This document shows, piece after piece, positions 49,240-60,294 of a stretch of 64,000 nucleotides of DNA. The position numbers and the translations under genes were made by a program. Source of the DNA: Hormiphora californensis (lineage: Eukaryota > Ctenophora > Tentaculata > Cydippida > Pleurobrachiidae); assembly GCA_020137815.1 (NCBI GenBank), contig CM035355.1, forward strand, positions 6,325,097 to 6,389,096. Direction: 5' to 3'. The notes beneath the pieces were generated by a model. It was not told the DNA's origin and searched no databases. It saw only the letters and a program-made list of their open reading frames with translations. Each line of letters opens with the position of its first letter. Position 1 is the stretch's first letter.

Positions 49240-49390
49240 TGAGGCCCCTCGGAAATGTTCAAGTCATGCACAATCAAGTCACGCCCACCAATCACAGCTC
49301 AGAACGCGCGAAGCACTCCGCGCGTTCTGAGCTGTGATTGGTGGGCATGACTTGATTGTGCATGACTTGAACATTTCCGAGGGGCCTCAT
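49239..49390. mobile_element. 152-bp near-perfect palindrome
   Basis: Arms of about 70 bases (starting ATGAGGCCCCTCGGAAATGT) pair with one visible mismatch around the loop GAAGCACTCC. The tip is GC-rich (AACGCGC). It abuts the MITE to its left with no gap. Confidence 0.9.
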
Positions 49391-49483
49391 TTCCATCCGT
49401 TGTTTTAGGTTTTTAGTGTCTGCTAGATGTTCCACTCATTTTGAAGGGCTATTATCAACCCAAAATCAATCCTCTAGTCCAAA

Positions 49484-50128
49484 ATGTTACCACCCAACTG
49501 CCTATTCATCTCACGTCACCAGGAAAAGCTCGCGTTCCCGAACACCCTTCCCGTTCTCGACCGACTGTGCGGTGGTTTGCGCCCCGGGAAAATCATTGAG
49601 TTGTGTGGACCCAGCAACAGTGGCAAAACACGGATATGTATGCAACTGGCAGTGGATTGTGTGACTAGTGGTCGTACGTGTGTCGTTGTGTCAACACGAC
49701 GTCTTCCTGCTTACACCTGCAACAACAACATCCCCTCTCTCCATCCTTCCACATTTTATGAACTTTTGTCGACCCTCAACTGGCTACTTGGACAAAACAA
49801 CAGCCTGATAGTGATTGATGGTTTACAGTCTCTCGCCCAGTCTATTATGGGGGCACAGAACTACAAAGGCCAGGCTCTGTTGACAGAGTTGAAATCAGTG
49901 CTGGTAGAACTATCCCGGACTTCGTTAGTTGTATACACAAATGGTATAGTTAGTGATGGTCAGGGTGATCATATTCCCGCCCTGGGAAGAACCTGGAGTA
50001 CTCTTCCATTTGCTCGTGTTATGTTACTGATGAATGAAAATGGACAACGAGTGTTATGGAGGAATTTCAGTGAGAAATTCTCTGTTGATCTCCAAAATGA
50101 TGGAACCTTTTTAATGCAACCTTTATAG
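49484..50128 (+). CDS. RAD51-family recombinase paralog, RAD51D-like
   Basis: A single 214-codon exon. Walker A is GPSNSGKT inside LRPGKIIELCGPSNSGKTRI, and Walker B is NSLIVIDGLQSL. Near the end ALGRTWSTLPFARVMLL closely matches ALGRSWS in RAD51D. The N-terminal helical region of RAD51D (about 80 residues) is absent, so the protein is short, or an upstream exon is missing. RAD51 paralogs load or stabilise RAD51 in homologous recombination. XRCC2 or SWSAP1 are alternatives but lack the GRxWS match as I recall it. Only 67 bp separate its stop from the MPI start. Confidence 0.7.
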   Translation: MLPPNCLFISRHQEKLAFPNTLPVLDRLCGGLRPGKIIELCGPSNSGKTRICMQLAVDCVTSGRTCVVVSTRRLPAYTCNNNIPSLHPSTFYELLSTLNWLLGQNNSLIVIDGLQSLAQSIMGAQNYKGQALLTELKSVLVELSRTSLVVYTNGIVSDGQGDHIPALGRTWSTLPFARVMLLMNENGQRVLWRNFSEKFSVDLQNDGTFLMQPL

Positions 50129-50195
50129 CTATCTATATTTGTAGTCACTTTGTCTGTTCATACTCAGCTAACACACTTGTTTCCACTGTAGATAT

Positions 50196-51359
50196 ATGAT
50201 GAGCAGCGGTGTTGTCCCCCTGACATGTGCGGTCCAGAAATATCCCTGGGGTAAACCTGGATCGACCAGTTTGGTTGCTAAGTGCACTGGTAACCAGGGA
50301 GATGTGGAGACCCCCTACGCGGAGCTATGGATGGGAACCCACCCTAAAGCCCCATCAACATTATCTCAATCCGGGGAGAAGTTGAGTGAGTGGATTGGGG
50401 GTGATAGTGATACGAGGCTGGGTGATGTAGCACGGGACCTCAGTGGAAATAAGGATACACTGCCGTTTTTGCTGAAGATTCTCTCCGTCAACAAAGCTCT
50501 TTCAATTCAGGCCCACCCTACGAAGGAACACGCTGCTAAACTCCATACTGCAGACCCCAAGAACTACCCTGACCCGAACCACAAGCCCGAAATGGCCATT
50601 GCATTGACGGTCTTTGAGGGTATGTGCGGTTTTCGACCAGTCGCTGATATTATAACAGACCTAGCCCGGTTAAATTCACTTCACCCTCTTCTGTCTCAAG
50701 ACACCGTTGCAGTTGTAACTGGAGCAAATGAACCTTGTCCAAACTTCCTGAAATCCCTTTTTGGGGAGGTCATCTGTCTAAAGGGGGCTGTGGAAGCCAT
50801 CCACTCCCAAATCTCCAACTCCCCTGCTACCCCAACTGACGAACTGTTTCTCAGAATCCACAGCCAGCACCCATTCGACGAGGGACTCATCTGTATTTAC
50901 CTACTGAACCACGTGACTCTCCAGCCAGGCGAGGCCATGTTCCTGGGACCTAACAAGATTCACGCCTACTTCTCAGGGGACTGTGTGGAGTGTATGGCGT
51001 GCAGTGATAATGTAGTCAGGGCTGGACTAACGGGCAAGTTTAAGGATGTCACGACTCTTGTGGATATGTTGGATTATACACCCACAACTGCTGCAGAACA
51101 GATTATGAGTGTTGGGGAGGGTGAGGGTGGGGTGCGGAGGTACCAGCCCCCAGTTCGAGATTTCGCTGTTGACCGGCTGATTGGGGAGGGCTGTTTTGAA
51201 GGGAGATCTAGTCCAATGATTGTACTGTGTACAGCTGGAAGTGGGGTGATAAATGGGGTAGAGGTGAAGCAGGGTAGTGTAGTTTATATTGTACCTTCTA
51301 CCAGGGTGGAAGTTACTGGAGATGCAACCCTTTTTGCAGCCTATTGTCAGGACGCGTGA
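50196..51359 (+). CDS. MPI: Mannose-6-phosphate isomerase
   Basis: An intronless 387-codon ORF (vertebrate MPI about 423, with introns). QKYPWGKPG opens the type I PMI fold. The zinc ligands are in SIQAHPTKEHA (Gln, His), HKPEMAIAL (Glu) and GPNKIHAYFSGDCVE (His); NVVRAGLTGK carries the conserved Arg. It interconverts fructose-6-P and mannose-6-P for glycosylation, in the cytosol. Two Met codons are adjacent (50196, 50199). A pyrimidine tract and AG (50181-50191) lie directly before the start, so a 5' UTR splice site or trans-splice acceptor is likely. Confidence 0.93.
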   Translation: MMSSGVVPLTCAVQKYPWGKPGSTSLVAKCTGNQGDVETPYAELWMGTHPKAPSTLSQSGEKLSEWIGGDSDTRLGDVARDLSGNKDTLPFLLKILSVNKALSIQAHPTKEHAAKLHTADPKNYPDPNHKPEMAIALTVFEGMCGFRPVADIITDLARLNSLHPLLSQDTVAVVTGANEPCPNFLKSLFGEVICLKGAVEAIHSQISNSPATPTDELFLRIHSQHPFDEGLICIYLLNHVTLQPGEAMFLGPNKIHAYFSGDCVECMACSDNVVRAGLTGKFKDVTTLVDMLDYTPTTAAEQIMSVGEGEGGVRRYQPPVRDFAVDRLIGEGCFEGRSSPMIVLCTAGSGVINGVEVKQGSVVYIVPSTRVEVTGDATLFAAYCQDA

Positions 51360-51740
51360 GGGGTGCTGCGTGATCGGAGGAGGGAGGAGTGCCACCTGGA
51401 ATCTCATAACATTATCATTATGGCCTTTTTATCCGATCGCGATCCTGCCCTTCTTTCCTTAAAAACTATCCACTTACAGACTATGTTTTATTCGATGTAG
51501 TAGAGTTGAGGTTATGCTTAGTTATTGTTATCTTATGCCTGGTAGGTGTGAATATTGGTGCTGGTAGCGGATTGGTCAGGAAAAGAGAGAGAAGCTTGTT
51601 TATACAGAGAGGGAGAGAGAGTATGAGAAAAAGAGGGAGAGAGAGTATGAGAAAAAGATGGAGAAAGCACTGCTTCGTATCTTAGACAAACAACAAGTGC
51701 TGAAGAACGTATGTGTGAAACAATTTGAGAGTGTGTGAGA

Positions 51741-51776
<36 letters not shown>

Positions 51777-52261
51777 AAGAGAGAGAGAAAGAAAAGAGAG
51801 AGGATGATTGTTGCATGTGTTTGGGGTTAGTTTTCTTTTCATTTCATAACTTGTATTATCGTTTGTAGATACGGCTATTTCATTTCGTGTGCATGTGTGG
51901 AGGATATTAAGACAGATTTATTAGACATCAAATATTACAATATTTATGCTGTACAGAGTGTCATGTATACAGAGTGTCATGCTAGACGTGTCCATTATCT
52001 TTCTAGTTTATTATCTTGCATCTCATGTTTTCTGTGTATACGGTACCAACAGCGCCTTGTTTAAACTCGTCATTTCTCCTTTTTTCTGTAATCGCAATCT
52101 CCCTTTCTCTTCCTTTCTCTCTCTATCTCCCTATCTCTCGTTCACTCTCTCATTTCTCTATTTCACCTCGACCAGGCGGTGTTGGTTTGTTATAATCAGT
52201 GTCATTTAACTAACCATCTCCTCTTCTCTCTTCTAGTGTTCGTGCGTCTCAAAATCTCAAC
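51360..52261. other. Spacer between MPI and PGD
   Basis: It contains (GA)n stretches at about 51605-51660 and 51735-51800 and a TC-rich run near 52100-52160. A polypyrimidine-AG ends at 52236, 25 bases before the PGD start. No gene seen. Confidence 0.6.
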
Positions 52262-55200
52262 ATGACTGAAGGAAAGTAAGTTCATTCCAGAATCTGGTTA
52301 TCAATTCATCTTCCTTTTATGTCAATTATATCGAATACAAGTACTCCATTTAATTCTTCTTTATCGTATACAAGTACATACTCCATTTAATTCTGCTTTG
52401 ACTTCTTTTTAATCCATTTTATCTCATCTCAGGGCTGATATCGCTCTTATTGGGTTGGCGGTTATGGGACAGAACCTGATCCTGAACATGAACGACCATG
52501 GTTTTACTGTGTGTGCCTTCAACCGAACTGTTGCTAAGGTTGACGAGTTCATGAACAATGAGGCGAAGGGTAAGTGTGGGGGCTGGGATTAGATAATGGG
52601 GGGGGGAGTATATGGGCTAGGTGATAGCTCAGTCATTGCTGACATTTAGATTTCAGGGTAAATGGTACCATTTTGTGTAGCGAGAGATCTTGCGTACCTA
52701 GATATTTGATCTGCCGAACTTTGAAATGCAGTGTGAGCTACACAACTAGATATTCACCTAGCTGTTCTGCAGTCTGTACCTTTGTATGTACCTACACCTA
52801 AAATAGTTCTCCCCAGTAAACAGTAGTGGTCTATAGAGACTATTATAGAGAGAAGCTCATTAAAATGGTACAATAGACCTGTGTTTATATTTTGACGAGA
52901 GAGGGAGGGGCTTGCTTTATGTTCTTCATTCATCAATATACCATTGTTTGGCTTTCTGAAGGCACAAAAGTTCTCCAGAACACCAAAGCAACTTGACCCC
53001 CTTTTGATGACAAAGCCCCTTTTTTCCTTTCTTTTTTTGACAAAGCCCCTTCTTAACAGCTGTTTTATTCTTCAAACAAACAATATATCTGTCCAGTCTC
53101 CACAAAAACAAATATAATATTTTGCCCCAAAAACTTTCCTCTTTTTGTGGACCACTCTCTGTCACAAACTCAATACTGCTTTGCCCTCCCGCGCGGCGCC
53201 CCCCGCGCATCAAAAGATCCCAATTTCAGCACTCCCTCTCGGTCTCGCAGCATGGTTTATGGGACACTCAATCTTTGTATTTTCCATCCCATAATCATGA
53301 CCAGGGGGTAATAATCAAATGAGTAGTCCAGAAATAGAGAACATAAGGCATATGTTCATGAAATATAATTAACCCAGATGACTCAGTCACGATCATGGGA
53401 TTTTCTACAAAAAAGCATCACATTTCTCCCATAAAACTCCGAGCCCTTTATTCTCTAACTCTCTTATTCCCCAGGCACAAAGATCATTGGTGCCCGGTCC
53501 CTGCTCGAGATGGTGTCTCATCTCAAGAAACCAAGGAGGGTAATGATGCTGGTAAAGGCTGGGGCTGCAGTGGACTCTTTCATTGACCTCCTGGTGCCCC
53601 TTCTGGATGCAGGAGATATCATTATTGATGGAGGTGAGAGGGGGGAATAGGACACAATTAAGGGTAAACTGAGGGAAACTAGAACTATCCTAGCATATTT
53701 GAGGCATGGTCTAAAACCCATATGGAGAGATCGCCCTGCATTCGAAAAAATTTTAAGCCAAGCGAGATAGTTAAATCTATCCCCCAACCCCCAGGAAACT
53801 CGGAGTACCTGGACACGAACCGAAGGGTCCGATCTCTAGCTGAAAAGGGTATTCTCTTTGTGGGATCTGGGGTCTCAGGAGGAGAGGAGGGTGCCCGATA
53901 TGGACCCAGTATCATGCCTGGTGGATCAAAGGAGGCGTGGTAAGTAATTACAGGGGGTGTGTTAAAAATGTTAAATAAGTAGCACAAGAGTCTTGTAAAA
54001 ATGTTTGTTAACAAACTTTAAAGTTTGGCCTCTAATTTCGGCTATTTCTTACTTCTTTCCCTTGTCGTTAGTTTCTGTGATCTAACACATCATCTCCTTA
54101 ACCCCCTCCTCCCTCTGCAGGCCCCATATCAAGCCGATCTTCCAGGCCATCTCAGCCAAGGTTGGGATTGCCAAGGAGCCATGCTGTGACTGGGTTGGGG
54201 ATGAGGGTGCAGGTCACTATGTCAAGATGGTCCACAATGGTATTGAGTATGGTGACATGCAGTTAATGTGTGAGGCGTACCAACTGATGAAGAACGCTTT
54301 GGGCATGTCTTGTGACGAGATGAGCAAGGTAAGACGATCGAAGATACATAATTAATAATAATAATGATATTTTGATCCGGCACTATGATGTCTTGCCCGG
54401 TCGGCGAGACTTAGCTTTGAACTGATTACAATCCCAGATTAGCAAACCAAAAAACACTTTCTCACCCCGACATCAGGTAATGGGAGAGTGGAACAAGGGA
54501 GACCTAGACTCCTTCCTCTGTGAGATTACCACCAACATTCTAGCCTACAAGGACACTGATGGAGAGCCCCTCCTGGAGAAGATCATGGACAAAGCGGGAC
54601 AAAAGGGAACTGGAAAATGGACTGGAATTTCCGCACTGGATATGGGTGTTCCTCTTACTCTTATCAGTGAGTTAAACCACCGTTTTCTATAGTAACCATG
54701 ATTACTAGTTATCTAGAGTTGTAACAATTAGTAAAAAACACCCCAGTATTTGTTTGAGGTAGTACCCCTACTCCCCCAACCCCCCAAATTGATACATATT
54801 ATTATCTCTTTCCAGGTGAAGCAGTGTTTGCCAGGTGTCTCTCTGCAATGAAGGACATCAGGGTAACCTCTAGTAAGAGTCTCTCTGGACCCAGCACTAA
54901 ATTCACTGGGGACAAGGCCGCATTCATTGAGGCAATCCGACAGGTATGCAGTTTTACATGGCACTAACCCCCCCCCCCCCCCCCCCTTGCACGCCATATT
55001 CCCACTACTTTTATTACCTTTTTTGACTGGGGTTGTGTGCTGCAGAGAAAGTTGTGTCTCCAGCTATGCATGAAAACCATATCTCGGTATAGTATGATCC
55101 TTCTATCTGTTAATACTATTTCATTTCAGGCTCTGTACGCTAGTAAGATTATCTCCTATGCTCAAGGGTTCATGCTGCTCAGACAGGCCGCTAAGGAGTT

Positions 55201-56055
55201 CAATTGGGAGTTGAACTATGGAGGTTCGTTTCATTACGTAGCTTTACTATCCTTAATAAATAAATTATTGCAGTCGGTGATCCCTATTAGCTGTACTACT
55301 GACTAATTGCTAATCACTACTAATTGCTAGTAAATTACCAGTTGCATTAATTTCAGGTATTGCTCTGATGTGGAGGGGTGGATGTATTATCAGGAGTAGG
55401 TTCCTTGGAAACATCAAGGAGGCATTTGATAAGAACTCTGCCTTGGAAAACCTTCTTCTTGATGACTTCTTCAACGTGAGTTAATTAGCTAATTAGTTAA
55501 TTGTATGCATACTTTGTATTCCAACTAAAGATGTATCTTAACTCTCTTTCCAGAAAGAACATAAACTCCTCTTCCCTCCAGAAAGCCATCTCTGAGTGCC
55601 AAGACGGATGGAGGGAGGTAGTTTCTGTCGCAGTAAAGATAGGAGTTCCAGTACCCGCATTTTCATCTGCCCTTGCTTTCTATGATGGTGTGAGGAGTGA
55701 GCGATTACCCGCCAATCTTCTCCAGGTACTGATCATGCATTACTCGGCCCTCTCTCTCTCTCTCTCTCTTCTTGTCATGTTGAGCAACTCCCCCCGCGCT
55801 CTTGGTAGCTATGTTACCCCTCCATGTGGCGTATGTTGTTTCCGGGATCCTCCCACCACCCACATGTCCATGTGGATTGTGGACTATGGTTCCGTGAACA
55901 ACCCCCAAATAACCCCCCTTCTCTCTATTCACCAGGCCCAGAGGGACTACTTTGGGGCACACACCTACGAGCGGCTCGACAACCCCGGTACATTCCAACA
56001 TACCGACTGGACTGGGCAGGGTGGCCGAGTCTCTTCTACCACTTACAACGCATGA
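52262..56055 (+). CDS. PGD: 6-phosphogluconate dehydrogenase, decarboxylating
   Basis: Eleven exons: 52262-52275, 52433-52569, 53475-53633, 53795-53939, 54121-54328, 54477-54666, 54816-54943, 55130-55223, 55357-55475, 55582-55725 and 55936-56055. All junctions are in phase and give 485 residues (vertebrate 483). The NADP fold [13 protein letters not shown] lies near the start, then [19 protein letters not shown], and the catalytic [20 protein letters not shown] with Lys and Asn-Gly. The C-termin tail has [13 protein letters not shown] and HTDWTG. It oxidises 6-phosphogluconate to ribulose-5-P with NADPH production. Exon 10 has two possible acceptors 28 bp apart (AG at 55552 and 55581); only the second keeps the frame. 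Confidence 0.96.
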
Positions 56056-56841
56056 GTGGGAATTTAGTACTCTCAGCGGAAAAAGTGGTGACTTCCTGAA
56101 TGAAGCCCCTGCTATTTTGGAGGGATATAAGAGAGAAAAACATTTTTGAAAAATGCATTATATGTGACGATATAACAAAAACTATGTGCATATTCAGCAG
56201 TTATTTTGTGTAGTTTTTACATGTGAGAGATTTATTTTTGTTGATTTTTTGAGACGCACAATCTATAATAGTTGAAGCATTTGAAATTAACTTGTTTTGG
56301 TGATATTATCTCTATCATCTAACATACATCACACCACAGCTCCATGAACATGAACAAGTTGTTCCAAAGCACAAGACCATCTTGTACCCCCTATACTCAA
56401 CAATTCAACAATCAACATCCTGATACAGTATTTCCACACTCTATCCCCACGAAGATCCAAGCTATTACAATAGCTGCAGGATGCACAAGATGTACTTCAT
56501 TCCATCAAATGTAAGTGGCCGGATTCAATTTAATGTCGGATAAAATAATTTGTTCGGACGAAGTTTGGTTGAGTTCCCCCGTCCCCTCTGTCAATCACTA
56601 CTTACTATTACTTCGAGAGGTGTATATCCTGTCAGTGTCAGGCCAATGCTCTGACAGTGTATATCGGGTTGGGCAGAAGCGAAGTTGGGTAATTGGCAGA
56701 TCCTGCTCCTATCTCCCTGCAAACGTTCATCCCCATCCCTGACATGTGTGTCCGCTACAATTATAATCCCTCTCCCAGTCTCCCATGTCATAGGGTTTTC
56801 CCACACGCATACAGGGAGAGAGAGGTGCGTCACACACAGGA

Positions 56842-56900
<59 letters not shown>

Positions 56901-57092
56901 TCCCTTTATAGACTAATCGTGTACAAATACGGCTCATATCAGGCCGTTTGACGCCCATTTTTAAATTCCCACTCCCTGTTGCACATACTGATACAGACAC
57001 ATTTTAATGCGAACTAATTTAGGTGTAGAAAGAGCGTGTTTCACCGCACCACGTTTAATTTGTTACAGCTTGTTGACCCCCCCCCCCTCCCT

Positions 57093-57131
<39 letters not shown>

Positions 57132-57277
57132 CACAATTGTTCTGTGCAATTCTGTATGTTTGTAGTGATTCCTATTTCCGGTACGACGATAGACAATGCG
57201 ATAGACAGACTATGTCGAGATATGTAATAGAATGATAGTGCTGCCATTCTTGTCCCTCCTTCTCATCCTTCCCCTAG
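56056..57277. other. Spacer between PGD and the class C receptor-like gene
   Basis: It holds (GA)n at 56847-56895 and 57097-57129. The sequence 57232-57274 reads MIVLPFLSLLLILPLV in frame with an ATG, like a signal peptide, but that frame does not splice to the next exon in phase. The receptor's true first exon is probably further upstream and unresolved. Confidence 0.5.
56847..56895. repeat. (GA)n microsatellite upstream of the receptor-like gene
   Basis: A pure GA array of about 49 bp, followed 200 bp later by a second of about 33 bp at 57097. Confidence 0.95.
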
Positions 57278-59370
57278 TTTGTCGAGCCCCAGACCATTCA
57301 CATAGGTTGGTACCCGTTCCGGGCATTCAATGAGATGTATCAATTCCTTTTGTGTGTGTTTTCACTCATTCCACCTGTCTCCTTATTCCACCGACTCTCC
57401 CAATCCCAATCTCCAGGAGCATCAGTAAAATCTTACCTGTTAGAGCATTGGCCTGGCCCTATTCTCATTTCTCTCAAACTGACAGAATCTGACCCTACAT
57501 CTCCCCGCAGGAGCGCTAGTAGAATCTGACTCACCCGAGGCCCGGATATTGGACTATGTTGTTGAGTATGTGAACAGACGTAATGATCTCTTGCCTGGAT
57601 TCTACCTCCGGGTAAATGCCTGACTCGTACTGTGTGAGTCACAATGTGACTCGACGGGCAACTTCAAAGTGTGACGAGAGCTGACTCCAACAGTCCAACA
57701 CCCCCCTAAACACCCTTAACTCCTGATCCCTTTCCCTAACAGCCCCTTCATAACCCTCCTTTTTATGTTAATTGTTACAGATGCGGTACCCCCAACTATA
57801 TCCCTCCCTTTATGTTACAGATGCGGTACCCCCAGCTTGGTGACGTGCACGATAACCTGGTGTATGAAGCCCTCCACATGGTCGAGAAGGGTGTCTCGGT
57901 GATGATCCCAGGACTCAGAGCACCCGACATCCTCGTTCTACACCGCCTCCTATCACCCAAGGGTCTTACACTGGTGAGAAGTGTGTAGGAACTATCTTTG
58001 TTCATCAATTTTATATCTACTGTACTTTTCAACCAGGACAGTGACGTTCTCGGTCTCCATTTCTCTGATAAAACGAGTTCTGTTTCTCAACAAATAACCC
58101 CTCTCTCCCACCCAGATTGTTCCATTTGAAACCTCTGACGAGCTAGCGGGAAGGAACTTCCTGATTCAAATGAACACCCCGATACACGTGCTCAACAAGG
58201 CCATTTGTGAGAGTGTCAGACATTTTAACTGGACCCGGATATCTGTATTAGCAGCTGATGGTCCTTGGAGTCGGTACATTCAGGGACTTTGGAGTTCGTG
58301 CATGCATGAGGGTGTTACCATAGCAACACTACAAAAACACGCCATCCCGTCCAGACCACATCTTATTGATGTCCAAGGTACTGCAGCTATATCACTGACC
58401 GTCAAAAGAAAATTTGACGGTCTATTAGCTAACCATGCACGTTTTCTCCTGTAAACGTCATCTGGGAGGGGGGGGGGGTAACCTGTAACTATGGTAACAA
58501 CACGTGTGGGTAACTATGACATCATCACTCTGTGACGTCACCAACTGTGTGTTTTCAGCGGAGCTCCGTTTCCTGAAGAGAGCCAGTGCCCGGGTTATTG
58601 TCCTAGTGACTGACATGACGTATGCACCTCGGATACTTAGTGCAGCTTATGAGAGCGGGTTACTGGAGGCAGGGTACGCTTGGGTTATAGTTGACATACA
58701 CGAGAGATTTGTAAGTAGATATTACAGCTAGATACTTATTACTTAGGGTAGGTTAGTGGTTTGTAGTTCTAGATCCGTGATCTCAAGATGCGATGAGTAG
58801 TTCTCAAATTCAAAATTGATCTTCGATTCCTGAGCTTGAGAGAGATTCTAGTTCTCATCCCGATTCCTTCAGGCTGATATGTACGAACATTCAATACCTG
58901 CTGGTTTTCCACCCTACCTCCGGGGGCTACTAGTTCTCCGGCCTCTAACATCGGAGGGAAATCTACTGAGAGAGTTCCAACGGGAATGGATCCCACGAAA
59001 TATCGAAACTTCCGTGAGTAACTAGTGGTTACCAGTGGTAACTGATCATCAGTAACTAGTGGTTACCACTAGTTACTGATCATCAGTAACCAGTGGTTAC
59101 CAATGGTAACTGATCATCAGTAACTAGTGGTTACCAATGGTAACTGATCATCAGTAACCACTAACCAGTGGTTACCAATTGCAACTGCTTATCAGTAACT
59201 AGTGGTTACCAATGGTAACTGACCATCTGTAACTAGTCGTTACCAATAAGCAACATTCAAATAAACTGAAATCCCTATTTCAGCCAGTAGCATCTCTGTA
59301 CAGCGATGCGGTACTTCTGTTTTCATATGCTCTCCACGAGCTAGATGTGGATGGACTCCCATTTTCAGAG
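57278..59370 (+). CDS. Class C GPCR-like / ANF-receptor ligand-binding domain, partial gene
   Basis: Seven in-phase exons: 57278-57305, 57511-57611, 57821-57973, 58116-58377, 58559-58710, 58873-59013 and 59284-59370. They give about 308 residues. PQTIHIG joins ALVESDSPEARILDYVVEYV and RRNDLLPGFYL, the usual start of a periplasmic-binding-like (ANF receptor) domain of GABA-B or metabotropic glutamate-type receptors. FNWTRISVLAADGPWSRYIQ, ASARVIVLVTD and YAWVIVDIHERF follow in family order. The signal-peptide exon and everything after DVDGLPFSE (end of the domain, 7TM or kinase) are not found in the window. Either the gene continues past 64000 in a huge intron or it is a truncated copy. Ligand unknown. 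Confidence 0.75.
57774..57836 (+). repeat. Duplicated 3' splice site plus exon start in the receptor gene
   Basis: GTTACAGATGCGGTACCCCC occurs at 57774 and again at 57814, 40 bp apart. Use of the first AG adds 40 nt and leads to a TGA soon after; the second keeps the long frame. Confidence 0.9.
59014..59260. repeat. Minisatellite of GTTACC / GGTAAC palindromic units
   Basis: About six units of roughly 34 bp with TAACTAGTGGTTACCAATGG and TGATCATCAG cores fill the receptor intron. Each unit is itself partly palindromic. Confidence 0.85.
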
Positions 59371-60294
59371 GTAACCATAGTAACTAGATAGCGACTATAG
59401 CAACCATTACATAGCAACCGTTACATAGTAACTAGACAGCGTCCATAGCAACCATAACATAGTAACTAGAGAGTTTCGTAACCATGGCAACAAAGAGGTG
59501 GTAGACAGGGTTGATTGATACCAAGTGATTTTAGTTCAAAGCAAGGTGGGCAGCGTTTCACGAAGAATCCGATGATACCCTATCTGTAAGACATCGAAAC
59601 CAGCTGGCTACATTTCCATTTAAAGCTACCTACATTTCTATTGCAAGCTACCTACATTTCTATTGCAAGCTAGCTACATTTCCATTTCATACCGGCTACA
59701 TTTTCATTGCAAGCTAAATATGATTTATATATTGCTGCTTCTCCTAGCTGGGCACCAAGATTTACTGTGCACACATTACCCAGTTCGTTCGTGGCAGCTA
59801 TGTGTAACCCCGTGCTTGAGATCAAGAGTTGTTTCTGTGCAATAGAACTGCTGAGCTGTCAACCTACAGAAAAAGTGGCGAAATTGCGTTTTGACGGGTT
59901 TTTGACAGCAAAAACAAAATGATTTAATCCATACTAATAAAAGTAAAATATGTTTAAACTTTTTACTTTAAACAAATTAAAGTGAAACCCAACCAAAAAT
60001 AGTCTCCACTCGGGTTATGTGACATTTCACACGGTCATTCCTCACACCCCTGATGAGATAGAGACTTGAAATTCTGAGGAGTTTTTCCTAACCTCAAAAT
60101 TTCAATGCTCTATCTCATCAGGGGGTGAAGCAATGACCGGAAAATTTCACAAAACCCGAATGAGGGCAATATTTGATTGGGTTTTCCCTCAATTTGATAA
60201 AAGATATATATTTAATCTTTCTTATCTCTCATATCTTATCTCTTAAATGCACCATCTGTCATATTGGTATCAAGAACCGTGCATCCAAACATAA
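59371..60294. other. Repeat-bearing region after the last receptor exon
   Basis: It starts with further short GTAACTAGA / TAGCAACCAT repeats and has TACATTTCTATTGCAAGCTA repeats at 59630-59710. An inverted-repeat element lies at about 59982-60190. No exon that would continue the receptor in phase was found. Confidence 0.5.
59982..60190. mobile_element. Inverted-repeat element, about 210 bp
   Basis: AAACCCAACCAAAAATAG at the left faces TATTTGATTGGGTTTTCC at the right. The inner CCTGATGAGATAGAG and CTCTATCTCATCAGG arms pair closely. No coding capacity; boundaries approximate. Confidence 0.65.

Larger units (their letters stand above)
48623..49483. other. Spacer holding two adjoining inverted-repeat elements
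   Basis: From 49015 on it is filled by a MITE and a hairpin that touch each other (listed separately). The first 390 bp are unremarkable, with no supported exon. Confidence 0.6.

Noticed and set aside
48623-49483. 96-codon Arg-rich ORF at 49040-49330
   Set aside because: It spans the MITE and palindrome.
57232-57305. Signal peptide-like MIVLPFLSLLLILPLV as exon 1 of the receptor
   Set aside because: Its frame is out of phase with the next exon, which instead needs the frame opened by the acceptor at 57275-57277; kept only as a note.
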